Source: an uncultured Clostridium sp.
Lineage (GTDB): Bacteria; Bacillota; Clostridia; Christensenellales; Pumilibacteraceae
Reading direction: 5' to 3'
NCBI GenBank assembly: GCA_900555125.1
Contig: USKH01000047.1
Coordinates: 1 to 7,847, forward strand
DNA: 7,847 nt
Both the position numbers and the translations under genes were made by a program. Shown in pieces: positions 1 through 6,687 of this stretch. The notes beneath the pieces are model-generated. The model did no database searches. It saw only the letters and a program-made list of their open reading frames with translations, and was not told where the DNA came from. The first letter of the stretch is position 1. Each line of letters begins with the position of its first letter.

Positions 1-439
1 ATATAATATAATCACCGTCGGGATATTCCTCGGAAAGCTTTTCGAGAAGCTTGTCAAGATTACGGCTTGATAACGCTATAGCGTCGCTTCGTTGCATTTT
101 GCCGCATGTAGCGGTGTGAAAAACCACGCGATTTCCGCTTAGTAAACGAACGTACTTAACCGAACGAACCACGTAATCGATAGATTTCTCAAGCATCTCG
201 TCGGACGGGTTGGCAAAATTTATGTAATACGGTGCGTGAACGGATATGGCAATATCGTACTTTTGTGCCTGTTCACCTATTTCGATTGCTGTTTTTTCGG
301 ATAATGTAATACCGCGTCCGAACGAATATTCATATGCGGTAAGCCCGATTGAGTGAAGCCATTCGGGTGCTTCGATCGTGTGTTTATGTCCGCTTTCATA
401 AAAACTGAGAGAATTGCCGCTGGGGCCGATTCTTAGCAT
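1..439 (-). CDS. Endonuclease IV-like TIM-barrel protein (AP endonuclease family 2), 3' end missing
   Basis: Reading the minus strand from the ATG at 439-437 gives 146 uninterrupted codons that run off the left edge. The protein opens with MLRIGPSGNSLSFY and has SVHAPYYIN at residues 66-74 and VVFHTATCG at 105-113. This matches the endonuclease IV / xylose isomerase-like TIM barrel. His68 and His108 sit where Escherichia coli Nfo has the zinc ligands His69 and His109 (family knowledge); the following Glu ligand would fall just beyond the window. Family members cut DNA at abasic sites, but related barrels act on other substrates, so repair activity is inferred. A strong Shine-Dalgarno, AGGAGGT at 450-444, overlaps the ribF stop and fixes the start, only 2 bp after ribF. 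It is probably the next gene of the same transcript. Family assignment is firm; exact substrate is not. Confidence 0.85.
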   Translation of the reverse strand, partial: MLRIGPSGNSLSFYESGHKHTIEAPEWLHSIGLTAYEYSFGRGITLSEKTAIEIGEQAQKYDIAISVHAPYYINFANPSDEMLEKSIDYVVRSVKYVRLLSGNRVVFHTATCGKMQRSDAIALSSRNLDKLLEKLSEEYPDGDYII

Positions 440-441
440 AA

Positions 442-1293
442 TTACCTCCTTATGTCCTCGAAAATCTGTTTTTTTAATTCATCGGGACCGGCGAATTTTT
501 TTATGTCGCGAAGATATTTTTTGAAATACACAGTTATATTTCTGTCATACAGATCACTGTTGAAACCGTCACCGATAAATGTTTCCACCGAAATTGTCGT
601 ATCGTTGAACGTGGGTTTAATTCCGACATTCGTAACCGACTTAAATTTTCCGAGTACTATGTCAGACATAGTACTGTAAACGCCGGATTTTGGCAATATT
701 TGATTGGGTTCCGGCATGAAATTGACTGTCGGAAATCCAAAAATATGCCCTTGTCCTTTTCCGCGAACAACTTCGGCAGTTATATGATAAGGAACATATA
801 AAAGCTTATTTACGCTTTGTATATCGCCTGTTTGCAAAAGATGTTTAATTCGTGAAGCTGAAACCACCTCACCGCCGTCGATCATTTTGTCGACAACCGC
901 AACCGGATAGCCTTTTTTCTTACAATAAGACACAAGAAGGTCGCAATCGCCGGCAGCATTTTTGCCGAATTTATGATCATAACCGCAAACAAATCCGACT
1001 GCTCCGTATTTTTCGGACAACATATCGAGAAAATCGACAGGCGACATATTTTTGATATTTTGGGTAAAATCAAAAGTTATAACATCATCGACCAGTCCGG
1101 ATAAAAGCCGAACTCTTTCGTGTAAATTATAAACGTGAGAACTTTTTACATTATCGGAAAATGTAATTGCCGCGCTTTTAATGCCGCTGAACAAAGCAAT
1201 ATCTCGTGTTTTTTGCAGTATTTGCCGATGAGCTATATGAACGCAATCGAAATACCCGAGTGCGATTATTCTTTTTTCAGTATTTTTAATCAT
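442..1293 (-). CDS. ribF: Bifunctional riboflavin kinase / FMN adenylyltransferase
   Basis: This 283-residue protein should phosphorylate riboflavin to FMN and adenylate FMN to FAD. The N-terminal nucleotidyltransferase half (about 1-165) shows ALGYFDCVHIAHRQIL at 11-26, CGYDHKFGK at 103-111 and SASRIKHLL at 145-153. The C-terminal kinase half (about 168-283) shows GFPTVN at 186-191, GVYS at 204-207, NVGIKPTF at 222-229 and the expected catalytic Glu237 in VETFI. It is somewhat shorter than the roughly 310 residues usual for the family. The adenylyltransferase signature is off consensus: FDCVHIAH replaces the usual FDGVHxGH, changing both glycines while keeping both histidines. The start ATG (1293-1291) overlaps the truB end by 8 bp and has only a weak GCGAG-type ribosome site, which suggests translational coupling. 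A perfect 23-bp palindrome lies within codons 207-214. Confidence 0.94.
   Translation of the reverse strand: MIKNTEKRIIALGYFDCVHIAHRQILQKTRDIALFSGIKSAAITFSDNVKSSHVYNLHERVRLLSGLVDDVITFDFTQNIKNMSPVDFLDMLSEKYGAVGFVCGYDHKFGKNAAGDCDLLVSYCKKKGYPVAVVDKMIDGGEVVSASRIKHLLQTGDIQSVNKLLYVPYHITAEVVRGKGQGHIFGFPTVNFMPEPNQILPKSGVYSTMSDIVLGKFKSVTNVGIKPTFNDTTISVETFIGDGFNSDLYDRNITVYFKKYLRDIKKFAGPDELKKQIFEDIRR
444..450 (-). promoter_or_regulatory. Shine-Dalgarno of the endonuclease IV-like gene
   Basis: On the minus strand AGGAGGT lies 4 nt before the ATG at 439 and shares its last base with the ribF stop codon (444-442). It is the strongest ribosome-binding site in the window, so the gene can be translated without relying fully on coupling from ribF. 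Confidence 0.75.
653..675. repeat. Perfect 23-bp palindrome inside ribF (11-bp arms, 1-nt centre)
   Basis: The left arm AGTACTATGTC (653-663) and right arm GACATAGTACT (665-675) are exact reverse complements around a single A at 664. Both strands therefore encode the same peptide, STMSDIVL, in the frame used by ribF. In the ribF mRNA it could fold into a 10-bp stem with a CUG loop. Neither side is followed by a T tract, so it is not an intrinsic terminator. No second copy was noticed in the window. Confidence 0.9.
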
Positions 1294-2146
1294 TATCTCG
1301 CAAATATGTTTTGATGGAAAAAATTCCCTCGTTTATCGTACCCAATCCGAAAAATTCATTGTTGCAATATACCGTAAACGGCTCGGCAAGCACAAAATCG
1401 ACAGGAAATGCAACTCCGCACGAAACTTTTTTATAGAGTTCGGGCGGAAAATTAACCTTTGGATATTTTTCCAGAACTTTTTCGACCGGTATTATGGATT
1501 TCTCGCCAAGTTCTTTTATTTTATCCAAATCCAGAGCGTTTTTAATGGTAAAATCGCCGCTTTTTGTACGCTTAATCGCGGTCATGGTTGCCAGCGAACT
1601 TATTTTATAAGCAATATCGCGGCAAAGGCTGCGAATATATGTACCTGCAGAGCAATGAATACGAAACAGATATTCGTTACCGCCGCAATGTTCGATTAAA
1701 TCGAGCGAATATATTTCGACCGACGCCGGTTTAAGCTCAAAATCAACACCGCGGCGCGCCAAATCGTACGCACGTACTCCGCCAACGTTTTTGGCACTGT
1801 ATTTTGGGGGCATTTGCTCGATTTTACCGATAAATGCAGGTAAAACAGCAATAATTTCTTCTTCACTCGGAATTCTATCGGTTTGTCCGATTGTCATTCC
1901 GTCCTTGTCCAATGTATCGGTTTCGTAACCGAAATCAAATTTCGCTTCGTAAATTTTATCTTTTTTAAGAAGCAGATCGAAAAGTCTTGTCGCTTTTCCG
2001 ACTCCTATCGGCAACACGCCTTCGCCTTGCGGATCGAGCGTTCCCATATGCCCGACGGATTTAGTGTGCAAAAACTTTCTTACAACACTTACTACATGCT
2101 GACTTGTACAATCTTTTGGCTTATAAACGTTTATTATTCCGTTCAT
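1286..2146 (-). CDS. truB: tRNA pseudouridine(55) synthase TruB
   Basis: TruB isomerises uridine 55 in the T-arm of tRNAs and also acts as a tRNA-folding chaperone (family knowledge). The 286-residue product opens with MNGIINVYKPKDCTSQ. It carries the catalytic signature GHMGTLDP at 32-39, with the nucleophile Asp38 followed by GVLPIGVGKATR, then KIYEA (Tyr66), QMPPKYSAKNVGGVRAYDLAR at 111-131, and GTYIRSLC at 168-175, whose Arg172 is the usual active-site arginine. The C-terminal 50 residues resemble the short TruB C-terminal RNA-binding domain. Length is normal for Gram-positive TruB. The start ATG overlaps the nrnA stop as ATGA (2146-2143), a classic coupled junction, with a modest GGAAG ribosome site 7 nt upstream. 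Confidence 0.97.
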   Translation of the reverse strand: MNGIINVYKPKDCTSQHVVSVVRKFLHTKSVGHMGTLDPQGEGVLPIGVGKATRLFDLLLKKDKIYEAKFDFGYETDTLDKDGMTIGQTDRIPSEEEIIAVLPAFIGKIEQMPPKYSAKNVGGVRAYDLARRGVDFELKPASVEIYSLDLIEHCGGNEYLFRIHCSAGTYIRSLCRDIAYKISSLATMTAIKRTKSGDFTIKNALDLDKIKELGEKSIIPVEKVLEKYPKVNFPPELYKKVSCGVAFPVDFVLAEPFTVYCNNEFFGLGTINEGIFSIKTYLRDND

Positions 2147-3081
2147 TTAATATCTTCCGTTATTGCAGCGACCACTTTATTCACACATCCGTTAAAATCT
2201 CCGTTAACTACGCAACCGGACGCAAGAATATGTCCTCCTCCGCCGAATTTTCCGGCAATTGCCGCAACATCCGGTCCTTTTGATCTGAAGCTAACCTTAA
2301 AACTAGAGCCCGACTGTTGCGACATGCAAACCGCAACCTCTACTTCCTTAATGGTCATGGGATAGTCGATAATGCCTTCGGTATCGCTTAAAGAGCAATC
2401 GCACCCGGCAATATCTTTTTGCGACAATGCGATAATACAAATACGATTATTTTCAAAAAAGCGCATTTTGTTTAAGGCAACGCCGATAAGCTTTAATTTT
2501 CCGATAGGATTGCTTCGATATAAATTATCGATAAGAGCGGAAACATCGAACTTATAACGAACAAGTTCGGCTGCGGCAATAAGCGTCTCGGGCGAAGTAT
2601 TATTGTGTCTAAAATGCCCGGTATCAGTGGAAATTCCCATATACAAATACTCTGCGATTTGTTCGTCGATATATCCGCACTTAAACAAATCAAACAGAAT
2701 CTCACATGTGCTGCTTGCATCGCCCTTTACAATGTTTATCGACGCAAAATTTGTGTTCGTGATATGATGGTCAATGTTTATCGTAACGGGAACCGAGAAG
2801 AAAACATCGCCGAATTTACCCATTCTGAATTCGTCGGCACAGTCTACCGCGATTGCAAGATCGTATCCGAAAAACTTTTCGTCGTTCAGTCTTCCCCCGT
2901 CCGGAAGAAAAGAGTAATGCGCAGGTAATGGCGAATCGCACACAAAGTCGGTGTTTTTACCGAGTTTTTCGCAAACTCGCATAACTGCAAAGCCCGCCCC
3001 GAGACAATCTCCGTCGGGACGGACATGGCATACTAAAAGTACGTTTTCCGCTTTTTTGATTGTGTCAATCAGCGTGTTCAT
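2143..3081 (-). CDS. nrnA: DHH/DHHA1 phosphoesterase, NrnA-type oligoribonuclease / pAp phosphatase
   Basis: The 312-residue protein belongs to the DHH superfamily, whose NrnA branch degrades very short RNAs and dephosphorylates 3'-phosphoadenosine 5'-phosphate using manganese. Metal-site motifs are all present: CHVRPDGD at 18-25 (His19, Asp23, Asp25), Asp80 in AIAVD, the namesake DHH at 104-106, and STDTG at 151-155. The C-terminal DHHA1 substrate-binding domain ends with GKFGGGGHILASG at 277-289. The length fits NrnA (about 310-325) rather than RecJ, which is much longer. The start ATG at 3081 lies inside rbfA (17-bp overlap) and is supported by AAAGGAG at 3098-3092, ten nucleotides upstream. 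A DHH gene between rbfA and truB is a common Clostridia arrangement. Preference for nanoRNA, pAp or cyclic-dinucleotide breakdown products cannot be decided from sequence. Confidence 0.92.
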   Translation of the reverse strand: MNTLIDTIKKAENVLLVCHVRPDGDCLGAGFAVMRVCEKLGKNTDFVCDSPLPAHYSFLPDGGRLNDEKFFGYDLAIAVDCADEFRMGKFGDVFFSVPVTINIDHHITNTNFASINIVKGDASSTCEILFDLFKCGYIDEQIAEYLYMGISTDTGHFRHNNTSPETLIAAAELVRYKFDVSALIDNLYRSNPIGKLKLIGVALNKMRFFENNRICIIALSQKDIAGCDCSLSDTEGIIDYPMTIKEVEVAVCMSQQSGSSFKVSFRSKGPDVAAIAGKFGGGGHILASGCVVNGDFNGCVNKVVAAITEDIK

Positions 3082-3424
3082 TCTCTTTGATCTCCTTTAA
3101 TATTTCGTCAATCTTGCGACTGTATTCCATAGTCGTATCTCTGATAAACGTCAAATCGGGGATCTGTCTTATATCGCGAAACTCCTTGGCAAGTTCGCAC
3201 TTAATATATCCCGTACTACGGACGACGGCACTGAAAGTTGCGTCTGCCTTTTCCTGCTCACCGTAAATACTGAGATATATTTTTGCTGTTTTCAAATCCT
3301 TTGCAACGCTTACTTTCGTGACGCTTACGATTTCGGTTTTGCGAGGGTCTTTAATTTTATGTTCGATTATCTCGGCGATAGCTCTTTGCATGTCGCCGTT
3401 CAATCTGTCTATTCTGAAATTCAT
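3065..3424 (-). CDS. rbfA: 30S ribosome-binding factor RbfA
   Basis: RbfA is a small KH-fold protein that binds the 30S subunit during late 16S rRNA maturation and helps cold adaptation. The 119-residue product shows the family pattern: MNFRIDRLNGDMQRAIAEII at the start, KDPRK at 25-29, a core strand AKIYLSIYG, the helix-kink region VVRSTGYIKCELAKEF at about 67-82, and the closing IRQIPDLTFIRDTTMEYSRKIDEILK. Length is typical. It starts 11 bp after infB and has GGAG at 3433-3430 five nucleotides before the ATG. In Bacillus subtilis a DUF503 gene (ylxP) sits between infB and rbfA; there is no room for it here. Its end overlaps the nrnA start by 17 bp. Confidence 0.96.
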   Translation of the reverse strand: MNFRIDRLNGDMQRAIAEIIEHKIKDPRKTEIVSVTKVSVAKDLKTAKIYLSIYGEQEKADATFSAVVRSTGYIKCELAKEFRDIRQIPDLTFIRDTTMEYSRKIDEILKEIKENEHAD

Positions 3425-3435
3425 TGCATCTCCGT

Positions 3436-6093
3436 TTATTCGTGCTTTTCTTCAACTACGTACGCTTCGATTTCATCGTTTTCCTTGAAACCGCTGAAAT
3501 TCTCTACGCTGATACCGCATTCGTAGCCCTGAGCGACTTCTTTTACATCGTCTTTGAAACGCTTGAGGTTGTTAATGTTTCCGTCGAAAATAACTACGTC
3601 GTCGCGATAAATACGAACCTTACCGTTGCGTACGATCTTTCCGCTTATAACGTAAGAACCGGCAACTTCGCCTACCGAAGAAAGTTTGAATACGTTTCTG
3701 ACCTGCGCTCTGCCCATGATCTTTTCTTCGAATTTAGGAGCGATAAGGCCTTTCATTGCTGCATTTACATCGTCAACCGCGTCATAAATGACGTTGTACA
3801 AACGAATATCGATGCCCATGTTTTCTGCCATTGCTTTGGATTCGCTGTCCGGACGGACGTTAAAACCGATAATAATAGCATTAGACACACCCGCAAGCAT
3901 AAGGTCGGATTTATTGATTGCGCCTACGCCTCCGTGAACAACGACGACTTTAACTTCTTCGTTGGAAAGTTTTTCCAGGCTGCCTTTAAGTGCTTCGACA
4001 GAACCCTGAACGTCCGCCTTGATAATAAGATTGAGTTCCTTGATCTTTCCTTCGCTGATTTTGTTCCACACATCGTCGAGCGAAACTTTCTGTCCCTGAT
4101 TTGCCTGTTCGTTTTTAAGCTTGGTGGTACGCTCGTCGATAATTTGTTTTGCGGTCTTCTCATCGCTTACAACATATAAAGGATCTCCGGCGTTGGGAAC
4201 ATCGGCAAAACCGAGAAGAGATATAGGCGAAGACGGACCTGCTTCTTTAATGTTTCTGCCCTTATCGTCGGTCATGGCGCGCACTCTGCCGCTTGTAAAT
4301 CCGGAAACAACATAATCGCCGACATGCAATGTTCCGTTCTGCACGATGACGTTTGCAACCGGACCTTTACCTTTATCCAGTCGGGATTCGATAACAGAAC
4401 CGCTTGCGCTGCGCTTGGGATTTGCGCGATAGTTGTTGTATTCGGCAAGGAACAAAATGGTTTCAAGCAATTTGTCGATACCTTCGCCGGTTTTTGCGGA
4501 AACAGGAACCATCATAACGTCTCCGCCCCATTCCTCTGGAACAAGATCGTATTCCATGAGTTTTTGTTTTACTCTGTCGATATTGGCACCGGGTTTATCT
4601 ATTTTATTTATGGCAACCACGATCGGCACCTTTGCCGCTTTGGCATGGTTGATTGCCTCTACTGTTTGCGGCATAACTCCGTCATCGGCAGCTACGATAA
4701 GCACTGCTATATCGGTAACCATTGCGCCTCTTGCACGCATTTCGGTGAACGCTTCGTGACCGGGGGTATCGAGAAAAGTTATTTTTTCGCCTTTACACAT
4801 AACCGAATATGCGCCGATATGCTGAGTTATTCCGCCCGCTTCACCGGAGGCAACCGAGGTTTTTCTAATTGCGTCCAAAAGCGACGTTTTGCCGTGGTCG
4901 ACATGTCCCATAACTGTAATAATCGGAGGACGCTTGACCAGATCTTCTTCTTTATCCGCTTCATCGAATTGTGCTGTAAGCTGTTCTTCTTTTGTCTTAT
5001 CGAGTTTAAGTTCCAGCTGTACGCCAAGTTCGTTTGCGACGAGTTCCATAGTGGGAAAATCGACAACGCTGTTGATATTGGTCATAATACCCAAAATCAT
5101 GAGTTGTTTTATAATTTCCTGTGCGGTTTTACCTATTTTTTCGCTGAGAATCTTAACGGTAAGATTTTCGGTAGTAATAACCGCTTTTTCGATTTTCTGA
5201 GGTTGAGCAAACACCGGCTGCTGTTTAACCTTTTTATTTTTCAGCTTGCGGGTGCCCATTCTCTCTTCGCCCATATCGTCAACTACAAAACCCTGGCGAA
5301 TAAGCGTACGCTTGGACGGAGCCTTTTTCTCTTCGCCTTTGTTGTAATCGCGTTTTTTATCGGTATGCTGAGCTGCTCTTCTCGATTGCTGCGGTAAAAT
5401 AGCTGCAGCCGATTCAAGCTTACCGCCCATGGGCTTTTTATGTGCAAAGTCACTTTGCGGCTTTCTGTCGCCCAGCGGAGCACCGGTACCGGTTTTATTG
5501 AACGGTTTTCTGTCCCCGAACTGTTTTTTGTCCCCGAATTGCTTATTTTGCCTTTGTCCGGGCTGTTTGGGCGCAGGTTTTGGCATGGGTTGCGGTACAT
5601 AGACGCCTTTAATATATGTGGGAACGGCATCGAACGTCTTGGTTCTTATTTCCACCTGCGTTACGCCGCTTTTGGGAGCCGGCTCGGTTTTTGCGGGTGC
5701 TTTGACGGGCTGAGCTTCAGATTTAACGGGTTTAGTATCTTCCGCAGAAGGCGCCTGGCTTACCTTGGGCTGTTCGGGCGCAGGCTTAGTCTCGACTCTT
5801 TCGGGCTGAACAGGCATTTCCTTTTTATCGGAGACAGGTTCTTCAATCGGCTGACGAGGCAACGGCTTTGCCTTTTTTTCAGGTGCAGACGCTAAAGCAC
5901 GAGCGGCTTTTTCTTCGTTCAGAATACGACGTTTTTCTTCTTTCTTGTCGCTGTATGCTCCGAGCGCCTTTTCGATTGTTTTCTGAAGACTCTTATATTT
6001 GGCACTCAGTTCCGTAAAAGAATCTCCTTTATTGAGTTCATTTACCTTGACGATGTCTTTTTCCACGTCGTTTTTCTTACTTTCTTTAACCAA
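3436..6093 (-). CDS. infB: Translation initiation factor IF-2 (TTG start)
   Basis: IF2 is the GTPase that places fMet-tRNA on the 30S subunit and drives 50S joining. The 885-residue product has a charged, coiled-coil-like head (about 25-70), a Pro/Ala/Lys/Gln-rich disordered linker (about 70-295), one IF2_N domain (about 303-362), and the GTPase domain with G1 GHVDHGKT (396-403), GGIT (420-423), G3 DTPGH (442-446), G4 NKID (496-499) and G5 SAK (532-534). Beta-barrel domain II follows, then domain III (about 670-780, with LIIKADVQGSVEAL) and the fMet-tRNA-binding C2 domain (about 785-880). The start is TTG: the upstream in-frame codons are TAA, ATA, ATT, and the first internal ATG is at codon 93, while GGAGGG sits 9 nt before the TTG. 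The copy of IF2_N found at the very N terminus of Bacillus subtilis IF2 is not seen here. Confidence 0.98.
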   Translation of the reverse strand: MVKESKKNDVEKDIVKVNELNKGDSFTELSAKYKSLQKTIEKALGAYSDKKEEKRRILNEEKAARALASAPEKKAKPLPRQPIEEPVSDKKEMPVQPERVETKPAPEQPKVSQAPSAEDTKPVKSEAQPVKAPAKTEPAPKSGVTQVEIRTKTFDAVPTYIKGVYVPQPMPKPAPKQPGQRQNKQFGDKKQFGDRKPFNKTGTGAPLGDRKPQSDFAHKKPMGGKLESAAAILPQQSRRAAQHTDKKRDYNKGEEKKAPSKRTLIRQGFVVDDMGEERMGTRKLKNKKVKQQPVFAQPQKIEKAVITTENLTVKILSEKIGKTAQEIIKQLMILGIMTNINSVVDFPTMELVANELGVQLELKLDKTKEEQLTAQFDEADKEEDLVKRPPIITVMGHVDHGKTSLLDAIRKTSVASGEAGGITQHIGAYSVMCKGEKITFLDTPGHEAFTEMRARGAMVTDIAVLIVAADDGVMPQTVEAINHAKAAKVPIVVAINKIDKPGANIDRVKQKLMEYDLVPEEWGGDVMMVPVSAKTGEGIDKLLETILFLAEYNNYRANPKRSASGSVIESRLDKGKGPVANVIVQNGTLHVGDYVVSGFTSGRVRAMTDDKGRNIKEAGPSSPISLLGFADVPNAGDPLYVVSDEKTAKQIIDERTTKLKNEQANQGQKVSLDDVWNKISEGKIKELNLIIKADVQGSVEALKGSLEKLSNEEVKVVVVHGGVGAINKSDLMLAGVSNAIIIGFNVRPDSESKAMAENMGIDIRLYNVIYDAVDDVNAAMKGLIAPKFEEKIMGRAQVRNVFKLSSVGEVAGSYVISGKIVRNGKVRIYRDDVVIFDGNINNLKRFKDDVKEVAQGYECGISVENFSGFKENDEIEAYVVEEKHE
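5506..5541 (-). repeat. Two-copy 18-bp tandem repeat in the IF2 linker
   Basis: Copies at 5541-5524 and 5523-5506 match at 16 of 18 bases and encode QFGDKK and QFGDRK (IF2 residues 185-196). A looser related GDRKP occurs at residues 208-212. It lies in the disordered linker where repeat gain and loss is tolerated, and probably reflects a recent slippage duplication. Confidence 0.85.
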
Positions 6094-6095
6094 AA

Positions 6096-6419
6096 TTATT
6101 TACCCTCCGATAACAATTCGTACTCGTTGTTATTATAGCTGTTTAATACGGCATTTGCCATTTGTTTGTCGGTAAAAGCTATTGCTTTACAATTATCTTT
6201 GTGCGTCAGCTCCGACAGCAATTGATTTTTCGTTTTTATAATCGGTACAGTCGAAGCGTTGTTTACAAGCCTGTTAATTCCGTTTTCGCTGAGCGATTTA
6301 CATATAACTATCAGATATTTACGCTTTCCGTTTGCGAGAATGTTGTCCGAGCCGAATAACACTTTGCCGGCTTTCATCGCAAACCCGAGCATGCTTTTCA
6401 ATTTATCGTTTTGTTGCAT
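6096..6419 (-). CDS. ylxQ: YlxQ, L7Ae/L30e-family RNA-binding protein
   Basis: The 107-residue protein has the L7Ae/L30e alpha-beta-alpha fold pattern: KLKSMLGFAMKAGKVLFGSDNIL at 6-28, a hydrophobic strand KYLIVICKSLSENGINRL at 34-51, VPIIKTKNQLLSELTHKD at 58-75 and the closing AIAFTDKQMANAVL at 79-92. The position between rnpM and infB is the diagnostic ylxQ slot. The family is related to K-turn-binding ribosomal proteins, but a precise cellular role is not established. The ATG at 6419 lies 17 bp inside the end of rnpM and has GGAG at 6430-6427, seven nucleotides upstream. It ends 2 bp before the infB start codon. Confidence 0.9.
   Translation of the reverse strand: MQQNDKLKSMLGFAMKAGKVLFGSDNILANGKRKYLIVICKSLSENGINRLVNNASTVPIIKTKNQLLSELTHKDNCKAIAFTDKQMANAVLNSYNNNEYELLSEGK
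6103..6108 (-). promoter_or_regulatory. Shine-Dalgarno deciding the infB TTG start
   Basis: GGAGGG on the minus strand is embedded in the last codons of ylxQ and lies 9 nt upstream of the TTG at 6093-6091. It is the only good ribosome site near the beginning of the infB frame and supports TTG rather than a later ATG. Confidence 0.8.
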
Positions 6420-6684
6420 TCAACTGCTCCGTAATACACTCGTATTCCTGTTGCGATACGTCGCGTCTGAACACGCGTGACAATGTTTTTTTTCGTACAA
6501 GATTCAACATGCAATCGGGATTATCGCATACGTATGCGCCGCGACCTTCGGCATTTCCGTTTTTATCGACTACTACTTTTCCGTCCCGCACCGCAAACCT
6601 CGTAAGACTGCTTTTATCGAAACGATTACGGCAAACTACGCACATACGCTGAAAATTCTTTTTTTCGACCGATTTTTTTTGCAT
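6403..6684 (-). CDS. rnpM: RnpM (YlxR), RNase P modulator / nucleic-acid-binding protein
   Basis: The 93-residue basic protein shows the YlxR signature: RMCVVCRNRFDKSSLTRF at 13-30, KVVVDKNG at 36-43, GRGAYVC at 47-53 and the basic helix VRKKTLSRVFRRDV at 63-76. Four cysteines (15, 18, 53, 58) form CxxC and C-x4-C pairs. In Bacillus subtilis the homologue was renamed RnpM after it was found to bind RNase P RNA and modulate its activity; that role is carried over by homology. The ATG follows directly on two tandem TAA stops of nusA (6690-6685). The only visible Shine-Dalgarno, GGAG at 6702-6699, is 14 nt upstream, which is long, and lies in a potential hairpin. Confidence 0.93.
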   Translation of the reverse strand: MQKKSVEKKNFQRMCVVCRNRFDKSSLTRFAVRDGKVVVDKNGNAEGRGAYVCDNPDCMLNLVRKKTLSRVFRRDVSQQEYECITEQLNATKR

Positions 6685-6687
6685 TTA

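Noticed and set aside
73..84. 12-bp palindrome ACGCTATAGCGT
   Set aside because: About two perfect 12-bp palindromes are expected by chance in a window this long, and it lies within coding sequence.
653..675. The ribF palindrome as a transcription terminator
   Set aside because: No T tract follows the stem on either strand, and it lies mid-gene.
1883..2365. A 160-codon plus-strand open frame spanning the truB/nrnA junction
   Set aside because: It lies opposite two well-supported genes, with no recognisable domain or ribosome site.
3425..3435. Searched gene junctions for promoters, terminators or riboswitches
   Set aside because: The longest gap is 11 bp and the rest overlap or nearly so; there is no room for such elements outside coding sequence.
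3424..4179. A 251-codon plus-strand open frame opposite the end of infB
   Set aside because: Same codon-aligned antisense artefact as above. The IF2 reading on the other strand is unambiguous.
4324..5397. A 357-codon open frame on the plus strand opposite infB
   Set aside because: It is codon-aligned with infB, so it would be interrupted only where infB uses TTA, CTA or TCA, which are rare in this highly expressed gene. The peptide is Cys/Phe/His-rich and resembles no family; it has no credible ribosome site.
5482..5493. ACCGGTACCGGT palindrome and direct repeat in infB
   Set aside because: It encodes a short Thr-Gly repeat in the disordered linker; chance low-complexity explains it.
6525..6538. 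14-bp palindrome in rnpM
   Set aside because: It falls on the codons of the conserved GAYVC motif, and one such palindrome is not unexpected by chance.
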